Source: Methanomassiliicoccaceae archaeon (GTDB lineage Archaea > Thermoplasmatota > Thermoplasmata > Methanomassiliicoccales > Methanomethylophilaceae). From it: a stretch of DNA of 64,000 bases. Under the pieces are notes generated by a model. The model did not search any database and was not told where the DNA came from. It worked only from the letters and a program-made list of their open reading frames with translations. Below are positions 49,579-58,992 of this stretch, piece by piece (position 1 is the stretch's first letter; every line of letters starts with the position of its first letter). The translations under genes were made by a program, and so were the position numbers. Where the stretch lies: the NCBI GenBank assembly GCA_016284295.1, contig JAEEOP010000041.1:1-64000 (forward strand), in the 5' to 3' direction.

Positions 49579-50684
49579 TCTCCGGCCCTGTCGAACTCGC
49601 CCTCGCGGAGCATCTTCTCCAGGTTGTGCCCCTTGCGGATGTCCTTGTCAGTGAGACTGGCGAAGGAGCTCAGTTTCCCGTCGTTCATTATGAAGCAGCA
49701 GTCTGGACGGAGGAAATCGTTAGAGATCAGACCGGTGTTATGGGTAACGAAGATGCACTGGGCCTTTATCCGCGATATGATCGCCCTTATGGCGTTCTCG
49801 GCCGTACGGTAATGGAACATGTCGTCGAAATCGTCGAAGAATATCAGCGCGTCGCGGTCGCTGCACCTGCGCAGCCAGACATACAGACGGGACAGTATCA
49901 TCACGCCTCTGGACACACCGGTCCTGAACGAGATGCTTCCCTTCTCCCTGACCACCGTCAGCCCGTCGCTGTCGTGACCCAAAGTGATGTTGACGGAACA
50001 TGTATCCCTGAGGAACCTGTTGAAGTCATCGACCAGTCCGTTGTCGACGATGTACTTCTCCACATCGTTGCCCTCCTCGATCATACCGATATGGGTGTCC
50101 TTCTTCCACATCGCCATGTAATAGAGGGAGTGATTGGCGAAGTTGAGCACGACCCCGATGGGGCTGTTGGGATCGAACGTGTGCGTTCTGGACAGATCGA
50201 GTATTATGGACTGGCCGTTGCCGAGCACCGGTTCCTCCCTGACGCCCATCGCATCCAAGTCGAAGAACGGTTTGGAGCCGTCGGTGAGGTCGTAACTGTA
50301 CACCGTGCGCCGGTCGATGGTGAGATGTTCGGACACCAGGTGTCCAGGGCCGGTCTACGCATACTCCAGGGTGATTATCGATCCCTTGTTGGCGAACTCG
50401 TAATGGAACGTCGCTCTGTCTGTGTCGGAATCCTTGTTCAGGAAGCAGTCCGGATCCCTCTGGCCGATGTCGTTGCCGAAACCGCCTACGGTGGAGACGA
50501 TGTCCACGATGGCATATCCGAAGGACGTCTTGCCTGCGCCGTTGTACCCTAGGATGATCATCTTGTCGAGGAAATCCCCTCTGACGCACTCCCTGCCATA
50601 CTTGTAGTTCTTCCTGTCCGACAGGTCTATGTGCACCCTATCGCGGAAACAGCGGTATCCCTGGACCCAGAATCTGATGAGCAT
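49407..50684 (-). CDS. AAA_15/AbiLii-like ATP-binding protein with one in-frame TAG (50355-50357, codon 110); C-terminus overlaps the nif-like gene antisense
   Basis: MLIRFWVQGYRCFRDRVHIDLS…ILGYNGAGKTSFGYAI…GSIITLEYA-[TAG]-TGPGHLVSEHLTIDRRTVYSYD…LIFFDDFDDMFH…FVTHNTGLIS…GHNLEKMLREGEFD. Confidence 0.82.
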
Positions 50685-50799
50685 CAGCTGCCGACCTCTG
50701 CGATTGGACATATAGTCCAAGTAAAAAATAACAGCGCAGATAGCCAGAAGGGATGGAAATGATGCCGAAGGTGCCTCAAAGGGCACCTGGACATCGGTT

Positions 50800-51573
50800 T
50801 CAGTTCAGTATCTGGTCGAGCAGCATCACCGGACGTCCCTGATGGATCACGATCTCGCATCCGACATTGTAGACATCCTTGATGTTCTCAGCTGTGATGA
50901 CATCGTTGGCGGGGCCTATCTGCTTGATTCTTCCGGGCTTCTCCATAAGGACGATGTTGTCTGCGAACATCGATGCGATGTTCAGATTATGGCTGATCAT
51001 TATGACCATCACGTTCTTCTGGACCGCGATCTCGTGCATCAGCGACGTTATGAATATCTGATGCCTGATGTCCAGGTTGGATGTGGGTTCGTCCAGGATC
51101 AGGATCTCGGTCTCCTGTACCAATCCCCTTGCTATGGCGACGGTCTGATGCTGTCCGGCAGACAGCTCGTTGAAGGGCCTGTCAGAAAGCTCGGTGAGCC
51201 CCAGGACCTCCAGGGCCTTCTTCACTTTCACTATATCCTGCGGGCTGGTCTTCCACTTGGACTTGTTTGCACGGCCGATCAGCACGGTGTCGAACACGGG
51301 CATGGCGAACACATCGTCCGTCTGCACCGGGACGTAGGAGATCACATTGGCGATCTCCTTCCTGCTCATCTCCTTCACATCCCTGCCGTTGACCTTGACG
51401 GTCCCCGATGTGGGGGTCAGAAGCTTGTTCATGCATTTGATCATGGTCGATTTGCCGACGCCGTTCGGACCTATGATGCATGTGAGGCCGGGGCCTTCCA
51501 GGTGAAGGTCGATCCCGTGGAGGATCTTCTTGTCCCCATAGCCTGCATCCATGTTCTCTATGTCGATCCTCAT
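50800..51573 (-). CDS. ABC transporter ATP-binding protein (FecE/BtuD type)
   Basis: IIGPNGVGKSTMIKCMNKLLTPTSG, LSAGQHQTVAIARGL, ILDEPTSNLD. Confidence 0.95.
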   Translation of the reverse strand: MRIDIENMDAGYGDKKILHGIDLHLEGPGLTCIIGPNGVGKSTMIKCMNKLLTPTSGTVKVNGRDVKEMSRKEIANVISYVPVQTDDVFAMPVFDTVLIGRANKSKWKTSPQDIVKVKKALEVLGLTELSDRPFNELSAGQHQTVAIARGLVQETEILILDEPTSNLDIRHQIFITSLMHEIAVQKNVMVIMISHNLNIASMFADNIVLMEKPGRIKQIGPANDVITAENIKDVYNVGCEIVIHQGRPVMLLDQILN

Positions 51574-51577
51574 GCGA

Positions 51578-52711
51578 TCACCACGTGGACTTCTTCTGCC
51601 TCATGATGAGGTAGAGGAACATCGGACCTCCGATGAACGCAGTGACCACTCCGACCTGCAGCGTTGCAGGTGCGATCGCCGTGCGTCCGACGAAGTCCGC
51701 GATCTCGAGCAGCACCGCTCCGAACATGGCGGACGATAGGACCAGATACCTGTTGTCCGCACCGACGAATATCCTGCAGACATGAGGGGCGACCAGTCCC
51801 ACGAATCCGATGAGACCCGTGAAGCTGACCACTGTGGCCACCACCAACGATATCAGCAGCAGGAGGACGATCCTCATGTTCTCCACGTCGAGGCCCATGG
51901 CCTTGGCAGAATCGTCGCCGGTCGCCAGTATGTTGAGCTTCCTGGAGAAGATCTGCGTCAGGACCACGCCTACGGCGACCACGACGAACATCATCACGAT
52001 CTCCGACCATTCGCAGTCCGCGACGGTACCGACCGTCCATGAGTACAGCTTCGCCAGAGCATCAGGGTCGGCCTGCAGCTTCAGCACGGTGGTGAACGCG
52101 TTGAACATGAACATGATCGCCATACCGGCCATGATCATCATCGTGGGGGATGCCTTCTTCAGCTTCCCAACCCCGAGCATCATGGCCATGGGTATCAGCG
52201 AGAACACGAACGCGTTCACGACTATGGCGTAGTTCCCTGCGACGAAGCTGATCCCCAGGGTGACCGCCAGGGCGGCACCGAAACCTGCTCCGGAGGATAT
52301 TCCTGTGGTATATGGATCCGCGAGGGGGTTCTTCATCACGGACTGCATCACGCATCCCGCGATGGCGAGTCCTGCTCCGGCCACCAGGGCCGCTGCGATC
52401 CTGGGAAGGCGCTCGTCGACGATGATGTAGTCGATCAGCTTGTCGCCCACATTCCCTGTGATATGGTTCCAGATCACCTCGTAGCATTCGAAGAACCCTA
52501 TGTCCATAGTACCGTATGTGATGGACAGACCGGCGACCAGCACCGCCGCGGCTATGCATACGAACACGAAGGTCAGCTTGCGCAGTTCGGACACGCGGTA
52601 CGACTGTATGGTCTCCACAGAGTCGTCCGATGTAAGATCGTCCTCGGATGCCCAGAGGGCTGCAGCCCTCTTCACGACGTTGACTTCGCCGGTCTGCTCA
52701 TCTGCTGTCAT
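51578..52711 (-). CDS. ABC transporter permease (FecCD/BtuC type)
   Basis: RLPRIAAALVAGAGLAIAGCVMQSVMKNPLADPYTTGISSGAGFGAALAV. Confidence 0.96.
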   Translation of the reverse strand: MTADEQTGEVNVVKRAAALWASEDDLTSDDSVETIQSYRVSELRKLTFVFVCIAAAVLVAGLSITYGTMDIGFFECYEVIWNHITGNVGDKLIDYIIVDERLPRIAAALVAGAGLAIAGCVMQSVMKNPLADPYTTGISSGAGFGAALAVTLGISFVAGNYAIVVNAFVFSLIPMAMMLGVGKLKKASPTMMIMAGMAIMFMFNAFTTVLKLQADPDALAKLYSWTVGTVADCEWSEIVMMFVVVAVGVVLTQIFSRKLNILATGDDSAKAMGLDVENMRIVLLLLISLVVATVVSFTGLIGFVGLVAPHVCRIFVGADNRYLVLSSAMFGAVLLEIADFVGRTAIAPATLQVGVVTAFIGGPMFLYLIMRQKKSTW

Positions 52712-52722
52712 ATCACATCACT

Positions 52723-54066
52723 TCAGTTGGCGTAGCCGTCCCCGGTATACGTGAATCCCTGGCGGGCATCCGCTCCCTCTCTGACTGCGAAGTCGTCGAG
52801 GTACTCCTGTAGGAAGTCGAGGGCGTCGTCCAGCTTGAACAGCTCGGGATAGAGATGGGCTGCGAGGATGTAGCATCCTGCAGGTCCTGCCGCGAAGGGC
52901 ATCATCTCGAAATCCACGACGTACATCTTCTCGTTCTTGAACTGGGATGTAGCGGAGTAGACGTCCTTGAGATACGTCTCCACAAGTGTGTTGAACTCGG
53001 ACCAGTCGCAGTTCTTCTGGAACATGACGATGACCTCGTCCGTTGCGGAGCTGCTGAAGTTGTCTATGGACTCGATGCCGGTGAAGTTCGTCTTGCCCAC
53101 GTATGCGGGCTGGAAGTTGATCACCTTGTTGAACCACAGCGCGGGACCCTGTGCGGAGCCGAATGCCGCGATTCCCGAGACCTTGTTGGTGTAGCATCTG
53201 ACGGCGGTGATGGTCTTCTTTCCGCCCTCGATCTTGCCCTCGATGGAATCCATCAGGTCCATGGCCTTGTCGTACCATTTCACATACTTGTCTGAAAGGG
53301 ACTGGTCCCCGAGCATGCATGCGAGCTCCAGGACACCCTGGATCACATCGGGCCCCTGGCAGGGCACGATGACGAAGGACATCTTGTCCGCGAGACCGGA
53401 TGCGACGGCCTTGTCCCATATGTAGTCCTGGTTCTGTCCGCCGGTCCACTGCATGAACGTGCCGATGGTGCCCTTGTTGTAGAGGTCGTTGAGGGACTCA
53501 ATTGTGATCTCCCTCCAGGAACCCATGATGGGCATCTTGTCCACACCGGGGTAGACGTTGCTGTAGTTCTTGGGCGTGGTGCTGTCGATCGCCTTGAGCA
53601 TGTCATAGGAACCGATAGCGGGAAGGAGCTGGATGATAAGGTACTCTCCTCCGATCTTGTCGCTGATGGGGTAGTTGACATAGGTGACCCTCTCGTACTT
53701 GTTGAAGTAGTACATCTTGGTCTTCTCCTTGTCGATGATCTTCTGGACGACGGTCGCATCGTCTGCGGTGACCTTGTCGTCGTAGTTCGCGTCGGCGAGG
53801 GGGTAATCCTTCGCCCAGTCGACGTCGTTGGTCTTGTCGTCATCGCCGTTGCAGCGGACGATCCAGTTGATGAGGTTGAGATCTGTCTTGTCTATGACGT
53901 CGTCACCGTTCGCGTTACCGTAGATCCTGAGGCGTGTATCCTCGAAGGATGCCGCAGAATGGTCCTCGCCGCCGTTGTTATTGTTGTTCATAACAGCGAA
54001 GACTGCTATCGCGGCGACAGCGATGATGACTATCGCAATGATCGTGTACATTATCTTCTTGTCCAC
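52723..54066 (-). CDS. ABC transporter substrate-binding protein (Fe-siderophore/cobalamin type) with N-terminal TM anchor and dockerin-like insert
   Basis: TM MYTIIAIVIIAVAAIAVFAV; GNANGDDVIDKTDLNLINWIV … ADANYDDKVTADDATVVQKII dockerin-like pair; SBP domain follows; adjacent to permease and ATPase genes. Confidence 0.9.
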   Translation of the reverse strand: MDKKIMYTIIAIVIIAVAAIAVFAVMNNNNNGGEDHSAASFEDTRLRIYGNANGDDVIDKTDLNLINWIVRCNGDDDKTNDVDWAKDYPLADANYDDKVTADDATVVQKIIDKEKTKMYYFNKYERVTYVNYPISDKIGGEYLIIQLLPAIGSYDMLKAIDSTTPKNYSNVYPGVDKMPIMGSWREITIESLNDLYNKGTIGTFMQWTGGQNQDYIWDKAVASGLADKMSFVIVPCQGPDVIQGVLELACMLGDQSLSDKYVKWYDKAMDLMDSIEGKIEGGKKTITAVRCYTNKVSGIAAFGSAQGPALWFNKVINFQPAYVGKTNFTGIESIDNFSSSATDEVIVMFQKNCDWSEFNTLVETYLKDVYSATSQFKNEKMYVVDFEMMPFAAGPAGCYILAAHLYPELFKLDDALDFLQEYLDDFAVREGADARQGFTYTGDGYAN

Positions 54067-54287
54067 ATTATCGCCTTGAGTTGGACTAATAATCCGATGT
54101 ATATAAGCGGGGATTCAGACGTAAATGTTTTACGGAACACGGGAGGACAGCAGCCAGATGTTCCGATAATCAGACATCCAGTGAACTGTGACCACTGCGC
54201 ATCCCGTCGATAATGGCTCTCCAAGGATCGCTGAAACACTGTCAGATTCCCCATGCCCTTTATAAGTGACCTCGACAATCAAGAAGT

Positions 54288-54962
54288 ATGATTTCCGGTA
54301 CGGACGTGATGGAGCCTCTCGAAAAGGCCAAATTCATCGTCCGCAACAGGAGCGATTCTGAATATCTCACCGCCTACAACATCTTCATGAAGGAGGCTAA
54401 GAAGGACAGCGCCGAGGCCGATTACTACCTCGGGCTGATGTACGCCCGCGGACAAGGCGTCAAGAAGGACTACGACAGCGCCCGCACCTGGTTCGAGAAG
54501 GGACTCGAAAGGGGACACCCGGGCTCTGCGTACTATCTGGGCATGATCCATCTGAACGGGCTCCATGTGAGCAAGGATCCGGAGAAGGCCAAGGAGTACT
54601 TCCTCATGGCCGCCGCCAGGGGCGATGTCCGTGCGGAGTACGAGCTGGGGCTGATCCACTTCAAGGACGAGGGCATCCCCCGCGACCTAGAGGCTTCCGC
54701 CCACTGGATGAGGACCGCCGCGGAGCACGGTCATATCGAGGCTCAGTTCATCCTCGGGCAGTTCTACAAGAACGGTGTAGGAGTGAAACCGGATTCTCCC
54801 AACGCCGTCAGGTGGCTGATGAGCGCAGCGCTCAACGGCCACAGAGGAGCACAGGTCCTCCTGGGCAACATGTACAGGACCGGGGACGGCGTCAGCAGGA
54901 ACGATGACGAGGCCGACCGCTGGTACGACATGGCCGACAACATGAAGAAAGGGCTCATGTGA
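54288..54962 (+). CDS. Sel1-repeat protein
   Basis: YYLGLMYARGQGVKKDYDSARTWFEKGLERGHPGSAYYLG units. Confidence 0.94.
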   Translation: MISGTDVMEPLEKAKFIVRNRSDSEYLTAYNIFMKEAKKDSAEADYYLGLMYARGQGVKKDYDSARTWFEKGLERGHPGSAYYLGMIHLNGLHVSKDPEKAKEYFLMAAARGDVRAEYELGLIHFKDEGIPRDLEASAHWMRTAAEHGHIEAQFILGQFYKNGVGVKPDSPNAVRWLMSAALNGHRGAQVLLGNMYRTGDGVSRNDDEADRWYDMADNMKKGLM

Positions 54963-55011
54963 GCCCCTAATAATATTGTTAATAGATGGGGAGGACCCCA
55001 TCGTTTCTGTT

Positions 55012-56688
55012 TCACTTCAGTCCGACGATGGTACCGTCGTCCTTGAGGTCCATCCTCATGGCCGCAGGCACCTTCGGCAGACCGGGCATGAGGGTCAGGG
55101 TACCGCACTCGGGAACGATGAATCCCGCACCGGCGGAGATGTTGATCTCCCTGACGTGGAGCTTCCATCCTTTCGGGACCCCCTTCAGGGTGGACACGTC
55201 GGACAGGGATGCCTGCGTCTTCGCGATGCATATGGGGAGCTTCCCGAATCCGTCCTTCTCGTAGCCGGCGATCCTCTGCTCCACGAGCGGGTCGTATGTG
55301 ACTCCGTCCGCCCCGTAGATGTTCTTGGCGATGATCTCGATCTTCTCCTTGATGGGCTTATCAAGATCGTACAGGAACTTGAAGTCGGTCTTCTTGGTCT
55401 CGATGGTGTCCACAACGGTCTGGGCGAGCTCCTTGGCTCCTTCTCCTCCCTTCATGAACCCGTCGTTGAAGGCGACGGCGACGCCGAGCTCCTTGCAGTG
55501 GTCGCGGATGAAGTCCATCTGCTCCTGAGTGTCCTGGGCGAAGTGGTTGATACCTACCACGACAGGTACCCCGTAGGAGCTCATGTTCTGGATGTGCTTG
55601 TCAAGGTTGCAGATACCCTTCTTGAGGGTCTCCATGGTCAGAGTGGACTCGTCCTCGAGGACTCCTCCGCCGTGTGTCATGAGCGCTTTCACCGAAGCGA
55701 CGATGACGACGCAGGACGGCCTGAGGCCGGATTCCCTGCAGACGATGTCCATGAACTTCTCCCCTCCGAGGTCGGAGGCGAAACCCGCTTCCGTCACGAC
55801 ATAGTCGCCGAGCTTCAGCGCGGTCTTTGTGGCGATGATCGAGTTGTTTCCGTGGGCGATGTTGGCGAAGGGGAATCCGTGGACGAACACGGGCTGTCCC
55901 TCCAATGTCTGGACGAGGTTGGGGTTAATCGCATCCTTGAGGATGACCATCATGGCTCCGACGCAGCCCAGGTCCTTGACGGTGACGGGCTTGTTGTCAT
56001 AAGTGTACGCAACGACGATCCTCTCGAGCCTGGCCCTGAGGTCGGCGCGGTCCTTGGCAAGGCACAGGATGGCGGCGATCTCGGATGCGGATGTGATGAT
56101 GAATCCGGACTCGTGGGGCACTCCGCCCTTGATCTTGTCCTTTCCGAGACCTGTGACGATGTTCCTGAGCTCGCGGACGTTCATGTCCACGGTCTTCCTC
56201 CACACGACGCGTGCGGGGTCGATCTGGTGGACGTTGTCCCTGACGAGCTCGTTGTCCACGATGGCGGACAGCAGGTTGTGGGCCGCCGCGACGGCATGGA
56301 TGTCCCCGGTGAAGTGGAGGTCGATATCCCACATTGGGTATACCTGGGCATAGCCTCCTCCGGTCGCTCCGCCCTTAATACCGAAAGTGGGTCCAAGGGA
56401 GGGTTCCCTGAGGGCGCCGACGACCTTCTTTCCGATGCATCCGAGTCCCTCGACGAGACCGATGGATGTGACGGTCTTCCCCTCTCCGGCGGGAGTGGGT
56501 GTTATGGCCGTGACCATGATGAGCTTTCCGTCCTTCTTGTCCTTGAGCTTCTCCAGGTGCTCGATCGGGACCTTGGCGATGTACTTGCCATAAGGACTGA
56601 TGTCATCCTCGGTGAGTCCGAGTTTGGCGGCGATGTCCTTGATCGGCGCGGGTTTCGCCTGGTAGGCGATCTCGATATCCGTTAACAT
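55012..56688 (-). CDS. fhs: Formate--tetrahydrofolate ligase
   Basis: TAITPTPAGEGKTVTSIGLVEGL…REPSLGPTFGIKGGATGGGYAQVYPM…DIHAVAAAHNLLSA. Confidence 0.97.
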   Translation of the reverse strand: MLTDIEIAYQAKPAPIKDIAAKLGLTEDDISPYGKYIAKVPIEHLEKLKDKKDGKLIMVTAITPTPAGEGKTVTSIGLVEGLGCIGKKVVGALREPSLGPTFGIKGGATGGGYAQVYPMWDIDLHFTGDIHAVAAAHNLLSAIVDNELVRDNVHQIDPARVVWRKTVDMNVRELRNIVTGLGKDKIKGGVPHESGFIITSASEIAAILCLAKDRADLRARLERIVVAYTYDNKPVTVKDLGCVGAMMVILKDAINPNLVQTLEGQPVFVHGFPFANIAHGNNSIIATKTALKLGDYVVTEAGFASDLGGEKFMDIVCRESGLRPSCVVIVASVKALMTHGGGVLEDESTLTMETLKKGICNLDKHIQNMSSYGVPVVVGINHFAQDTQEQMDFIRDHCKELGVAVAFNDGFMKGGEGAKELAQTVVDTIETKKTDFKFLYDLDKPIKEKIEIIAKNIYGADGVTYDPLVEQRIAGYEKDGFGKLPICIAKTQASLSDVSTLKGVPKGWKLHVREINISAGAGFIVPECGTLTLMPGLPKVPAAMRMDLKDDGTIVGLK

Positions 56689-56949
56689 GATTCAGCGTAC
56701 CGAATCCCCGACTAATAAGGGTAGCCATGGCCTCGGTCATTTACATGACCATAAAGTCCAAATCTATGAGGGCGTGGCCCCCATATCATGCAAAGATGCG
56801 GGTGTGAACACCGACATCTTCAGTCTGCTCATTTGCAGGATATCTTCACCGGTACTCCGATTATACCTGGAATATAAAACACAGTCAAATCTACCGCCTC
56901 TTATATAGTTAGAGTAACAATACATTATACAGTCAATAGTCTGCTGACT

Positions 56950-57816
56950 ATGGAGTCTGATATCTTGACTGATGATGAAAATGAAACGAAACGTGAACGG
57001 GACGATTTCGATGATTTCAAGAACGAGCAACCGAAAGAAGCTACTAACGCCTCCGAAGTGGCAACAGCCGCTTTACCGGCTTTGAAAGGTATGCTCTCTG
57101 AATACACGATACTGCCGGTAAAGGCGACTGAAGAAGAAAAGAGGGCCGGCCTAGCGAATCCTTCCCTCCTGCCGTTGGTCGGAGGTCTCATCGGCCTGGT
57201 GATTATCATTCTGGTCAAAGTGGTCGAAGTGTTGGAGGAATCCCTGGGGATCATGATGGGCCCGTTCTTTGCGATACTGGTTCTAGCTCTGCCCTTTATC
57301 CTGTTCAGATTCAAATTCTTCGGAAGCATGGTCAGATTCGGCCACGCGCTATTCCCGGAATCATCAGAGAACACCGGTGTCCCGGTAGCAGGCATAGGAT
57401 TGTCGATCTTCGCTATTGGAGGAAGCATGATCCTGTACGTTGTGTTGGCAGGATTCATCGGCACATTCTTCTTGGGGCTCATTGCGGCAATCGCCGAAAT
57501 ATGTGTACTGAATGCATTGGCTTCAGCGAACGCGTGGGCAAACGGAAAGGTCATCAACGTGGTATCTCTGGTTGTTACACTCATCTGTACCGTAGTAGCA
57601 TCCTTGGTATGGATGGTCATCCATGGAAACATAGTGACGGAGATTATGATCGCAGCCGTTGTAATTTCAATACTCTCCACCCTGTGCGGAATAGTTGTAG
57701 CGGCCATATCCAAGAAGAAACTGGGTGAGGTCACCACCGATGCGATCGGTGCATCGGCAGAACTGAGCAGATTGTGGATAATCGGTTTCGCGATAGTAAG
57801 CGTAATGCTGCTCTAA
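56950..57816 (+). CDS. Multi-TM membrane protein (Yip1-like), hypothetical
   Basis: Several hydrophobic segments; TAA stop. Confidence 0.75.
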   Translation: MESDILTDDENETKRERDDFDDFKNEQPKEATNASEVATAALPALKGMLSEYTILPVKATEEEKRAGLANPSLLPLVGGLIGLVIIILVKVVEVLEESLGIMMGPFFAILVLALPFILFRFKFFGSMVRFGHALFPESSENTGVPVAGIGLSIFAIGGSMILYVVLAGFIGTFFLGLIAAIAEICVLNALASANAWANGKVINVVSLVVTLICTVVASLVWMVIHGNIVTEIMIAAVVISILSTLCGIVVAAISKKKLGEVTTDAIGASAELSRLWIIGFAIVSVMLL

Positions 57817-57824
57817 AAACGAAT

Positions 57825-57965
57825 CGAGTAGGGTCCGACATAATGCAAATTATGTCGGTTACCCTCTCACACTTCCGTACGTAGTTCTTGAATACGAGGC
57901 TTGTCAGTCTGGCATCACACATTGATTGCTTTTTCAGTGACCTTCACGGGTCGATGATCTTACAA
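57825..57965 (-). mobile_element. Candidate 3' end (domains V-VI) of a group II intron, remnant
   Basis: Minus strand reads …AACTACGTACGGAAGTGTGAGAGGGTAACCGACATAATTTGCATTATGTCGGACCCTACTCGAT, resembling bacterial-class group II 3' ends (GTACGG..TGTGAGAGG…CCTACTCGA.). Confidence 0.5.
57831..57864. repeat. Perfect 10-bp hairpin CCGACATAAT-GCAA-ATTATGTCGG, extended by GGGT/ACCC
   Basis: Direct reading; tetraloop stem (GCAA on +, TTGC on -). Confidence 0.85.
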
Positions 57966-58027
57966 CAAAGGATACAGCAAGGACAAGCGTCCAAATCTCA
58001 ACCAGTATAGGGATATCCTTTGTACTT

Positions 58028-58041
58028 TTAGGTAAACCTAA
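58028..58041. promoter_or_regulatory. DtxR/IdeR-like operator TTAGGTAAACCTAA next to TATA box TTTAAATA
   Basis: 6-bp perfect inverted arms; TATA-like box at ~58044. Confidence 0.65.
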
Positions 58042-58073
58042 CATTTAAATATGATTTAGTCATTCCTAAAATC

Positions 58074-58330
58074 ATGCACGGAAGATTGTGCTACGTCGTC
58101 GGGAAGAAGGTCAAGCGCTGATTCCCGCCCGACATCAGACGAAGATCTGGTAACCTCACCGCCCGATGAAGATCGGGAGGAAACGCCTTAGGATGACGAA
58201 CAGAAAGCAGGACCGATTCCCTAACGGGAGAACCTCTGAAGGATGCAACCATATCAATCATCGGCCCGGTCGGATGCGAGTCATAATTAGTAACCTCAAC
58301 CGGAGGTCGGGGGGCCTCCGGTAATTTCCC
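58074..58330 (+). ncRNA. Candidate structured transcript or group II intron domain-I-like sequence upstream of feoA; no long ORF
   Basis: Own TATA/operator upstream; several hairpins (GTCGGG/CCCGAC; CCCGATgaAGATCGGG); only a 15-codon ORF (MHGRLCYVVGKKVKR). Confidence 0.35.
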
Positions 58331-58408
58331 ATTCTGCTCTTGGATGATATATCCACTATTTTGTACGGTTCAAAAATTTTGAATCATTCCTAAATTATAA
58401 ATACAAAC

Positions 58409-58422
58409 TTAGTTTAACCTAA
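58409..58422. promoter_or_regulatory. DtxR-like operator TTAGTTTAACCTAA between TATA box and feoA start
   Basis: Near-palindrome, similar to the site at 58028; ATTATAAATA box at ~58393. Confidence 0.6.
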
Positions 58423-58426
58423 AACT

Positions 58427-58708
58427 ATGAGTCTAGACATTTCGACAGGTGATCGCGCAACACCGATCGAAAGCTTCAGGGGACCTACGGTTCCCGTCTC
58501 GCTGCTTAAACAGGGGGATGCTGGGGTCGTCATGAAGATCTCAGGGAAGGAAGAGGTCCGTAAGTTCCTGGCAGGACTCGGATTTATAGCCGGCACAGAG
58601 ATCAAGATCGTTTCGTTCAACAAGACAGGCGTGATCCTCGATGTCAAAGGATCGAGGATAGCCATCGACGGGAACATGGCGACCAGGATCTACGTGTCCA
58701 GTGAGTGA
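58427..58708 (+). CDS. feoA: FeoA-domain protein
   Basis: VSLLKQGDAGVVMKISGKEEVRKFLAGLGFIAGTEIKIV; directly upstream of a second feoA and feoB. Confidence 0.9.
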   Translation: MSLDISTGDRATPIESFRGPTVPVSLLKQGDAGVVMKISGKEEVRKFLAGLGFIAGTEIKIVSFNKTGVILDVKGSRIAIDGNMATRIYVSSE

Positions 58709-58712
58709 TAGA

Positions 58713-58934
58713 ATGGCTACGTTGAAGGAAACCACCGTTGGCTCGACCGTCAAGGTCAGGAAGATCAACGGAGAAGGAGCCTTGAAGAGACACATTATGG
58801 ACATGGGCATCACCAAAGGGGTTGAGGTCTATGTCCGTAAGGTAGCCCCACTCGGAGACCCTATAGAGGTCACCGTGCGCGGATACGAACTCAGTCTCAG
58901 AAAGGAATATGCGGAGATGATTGAGGTAGAGTGA
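58713..58934 (+). CDS. feoA: FeoA-domain protein
   Basis: GSTVKVRKINGEGALKRHIMDMGITKGVEVYVRKVAPLGDPIEVTVRGYELSLRKEYAEMI. Confidence 0.93.
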   Translation: MATLKETTVGSTVKVRKINGEGALKRHIMDMGITKGVEVYVRKVAPLGDPIEVTVRGYELSLRKEYAEMIEVE

Positions 58935-58992
58935 GGACCTCAACCGTCTGAACCATCCTGCTCTTCAGGGATGGTTTGAAGGAGTGAAAGAC

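Noticed and set aside
54976-56685. Very long opposite-strand ORFs (e.g. 54976-56685 +, 59386-61383 -, 33202-34920 -, 21992-23542 +, 19111-20478 -)
   Set aside because: They are antisense shadows of clear genes (fhs, feoB, AMP phosphorylase, gltX, amt), produced by codon bias; no recognisable protein motifs.
58120-58330. RNase P RNA (GAGGAAA and ACAGAAA-like strings)
   Set aside because: The two strings are far too close together and the rest of the conserved core is missing.
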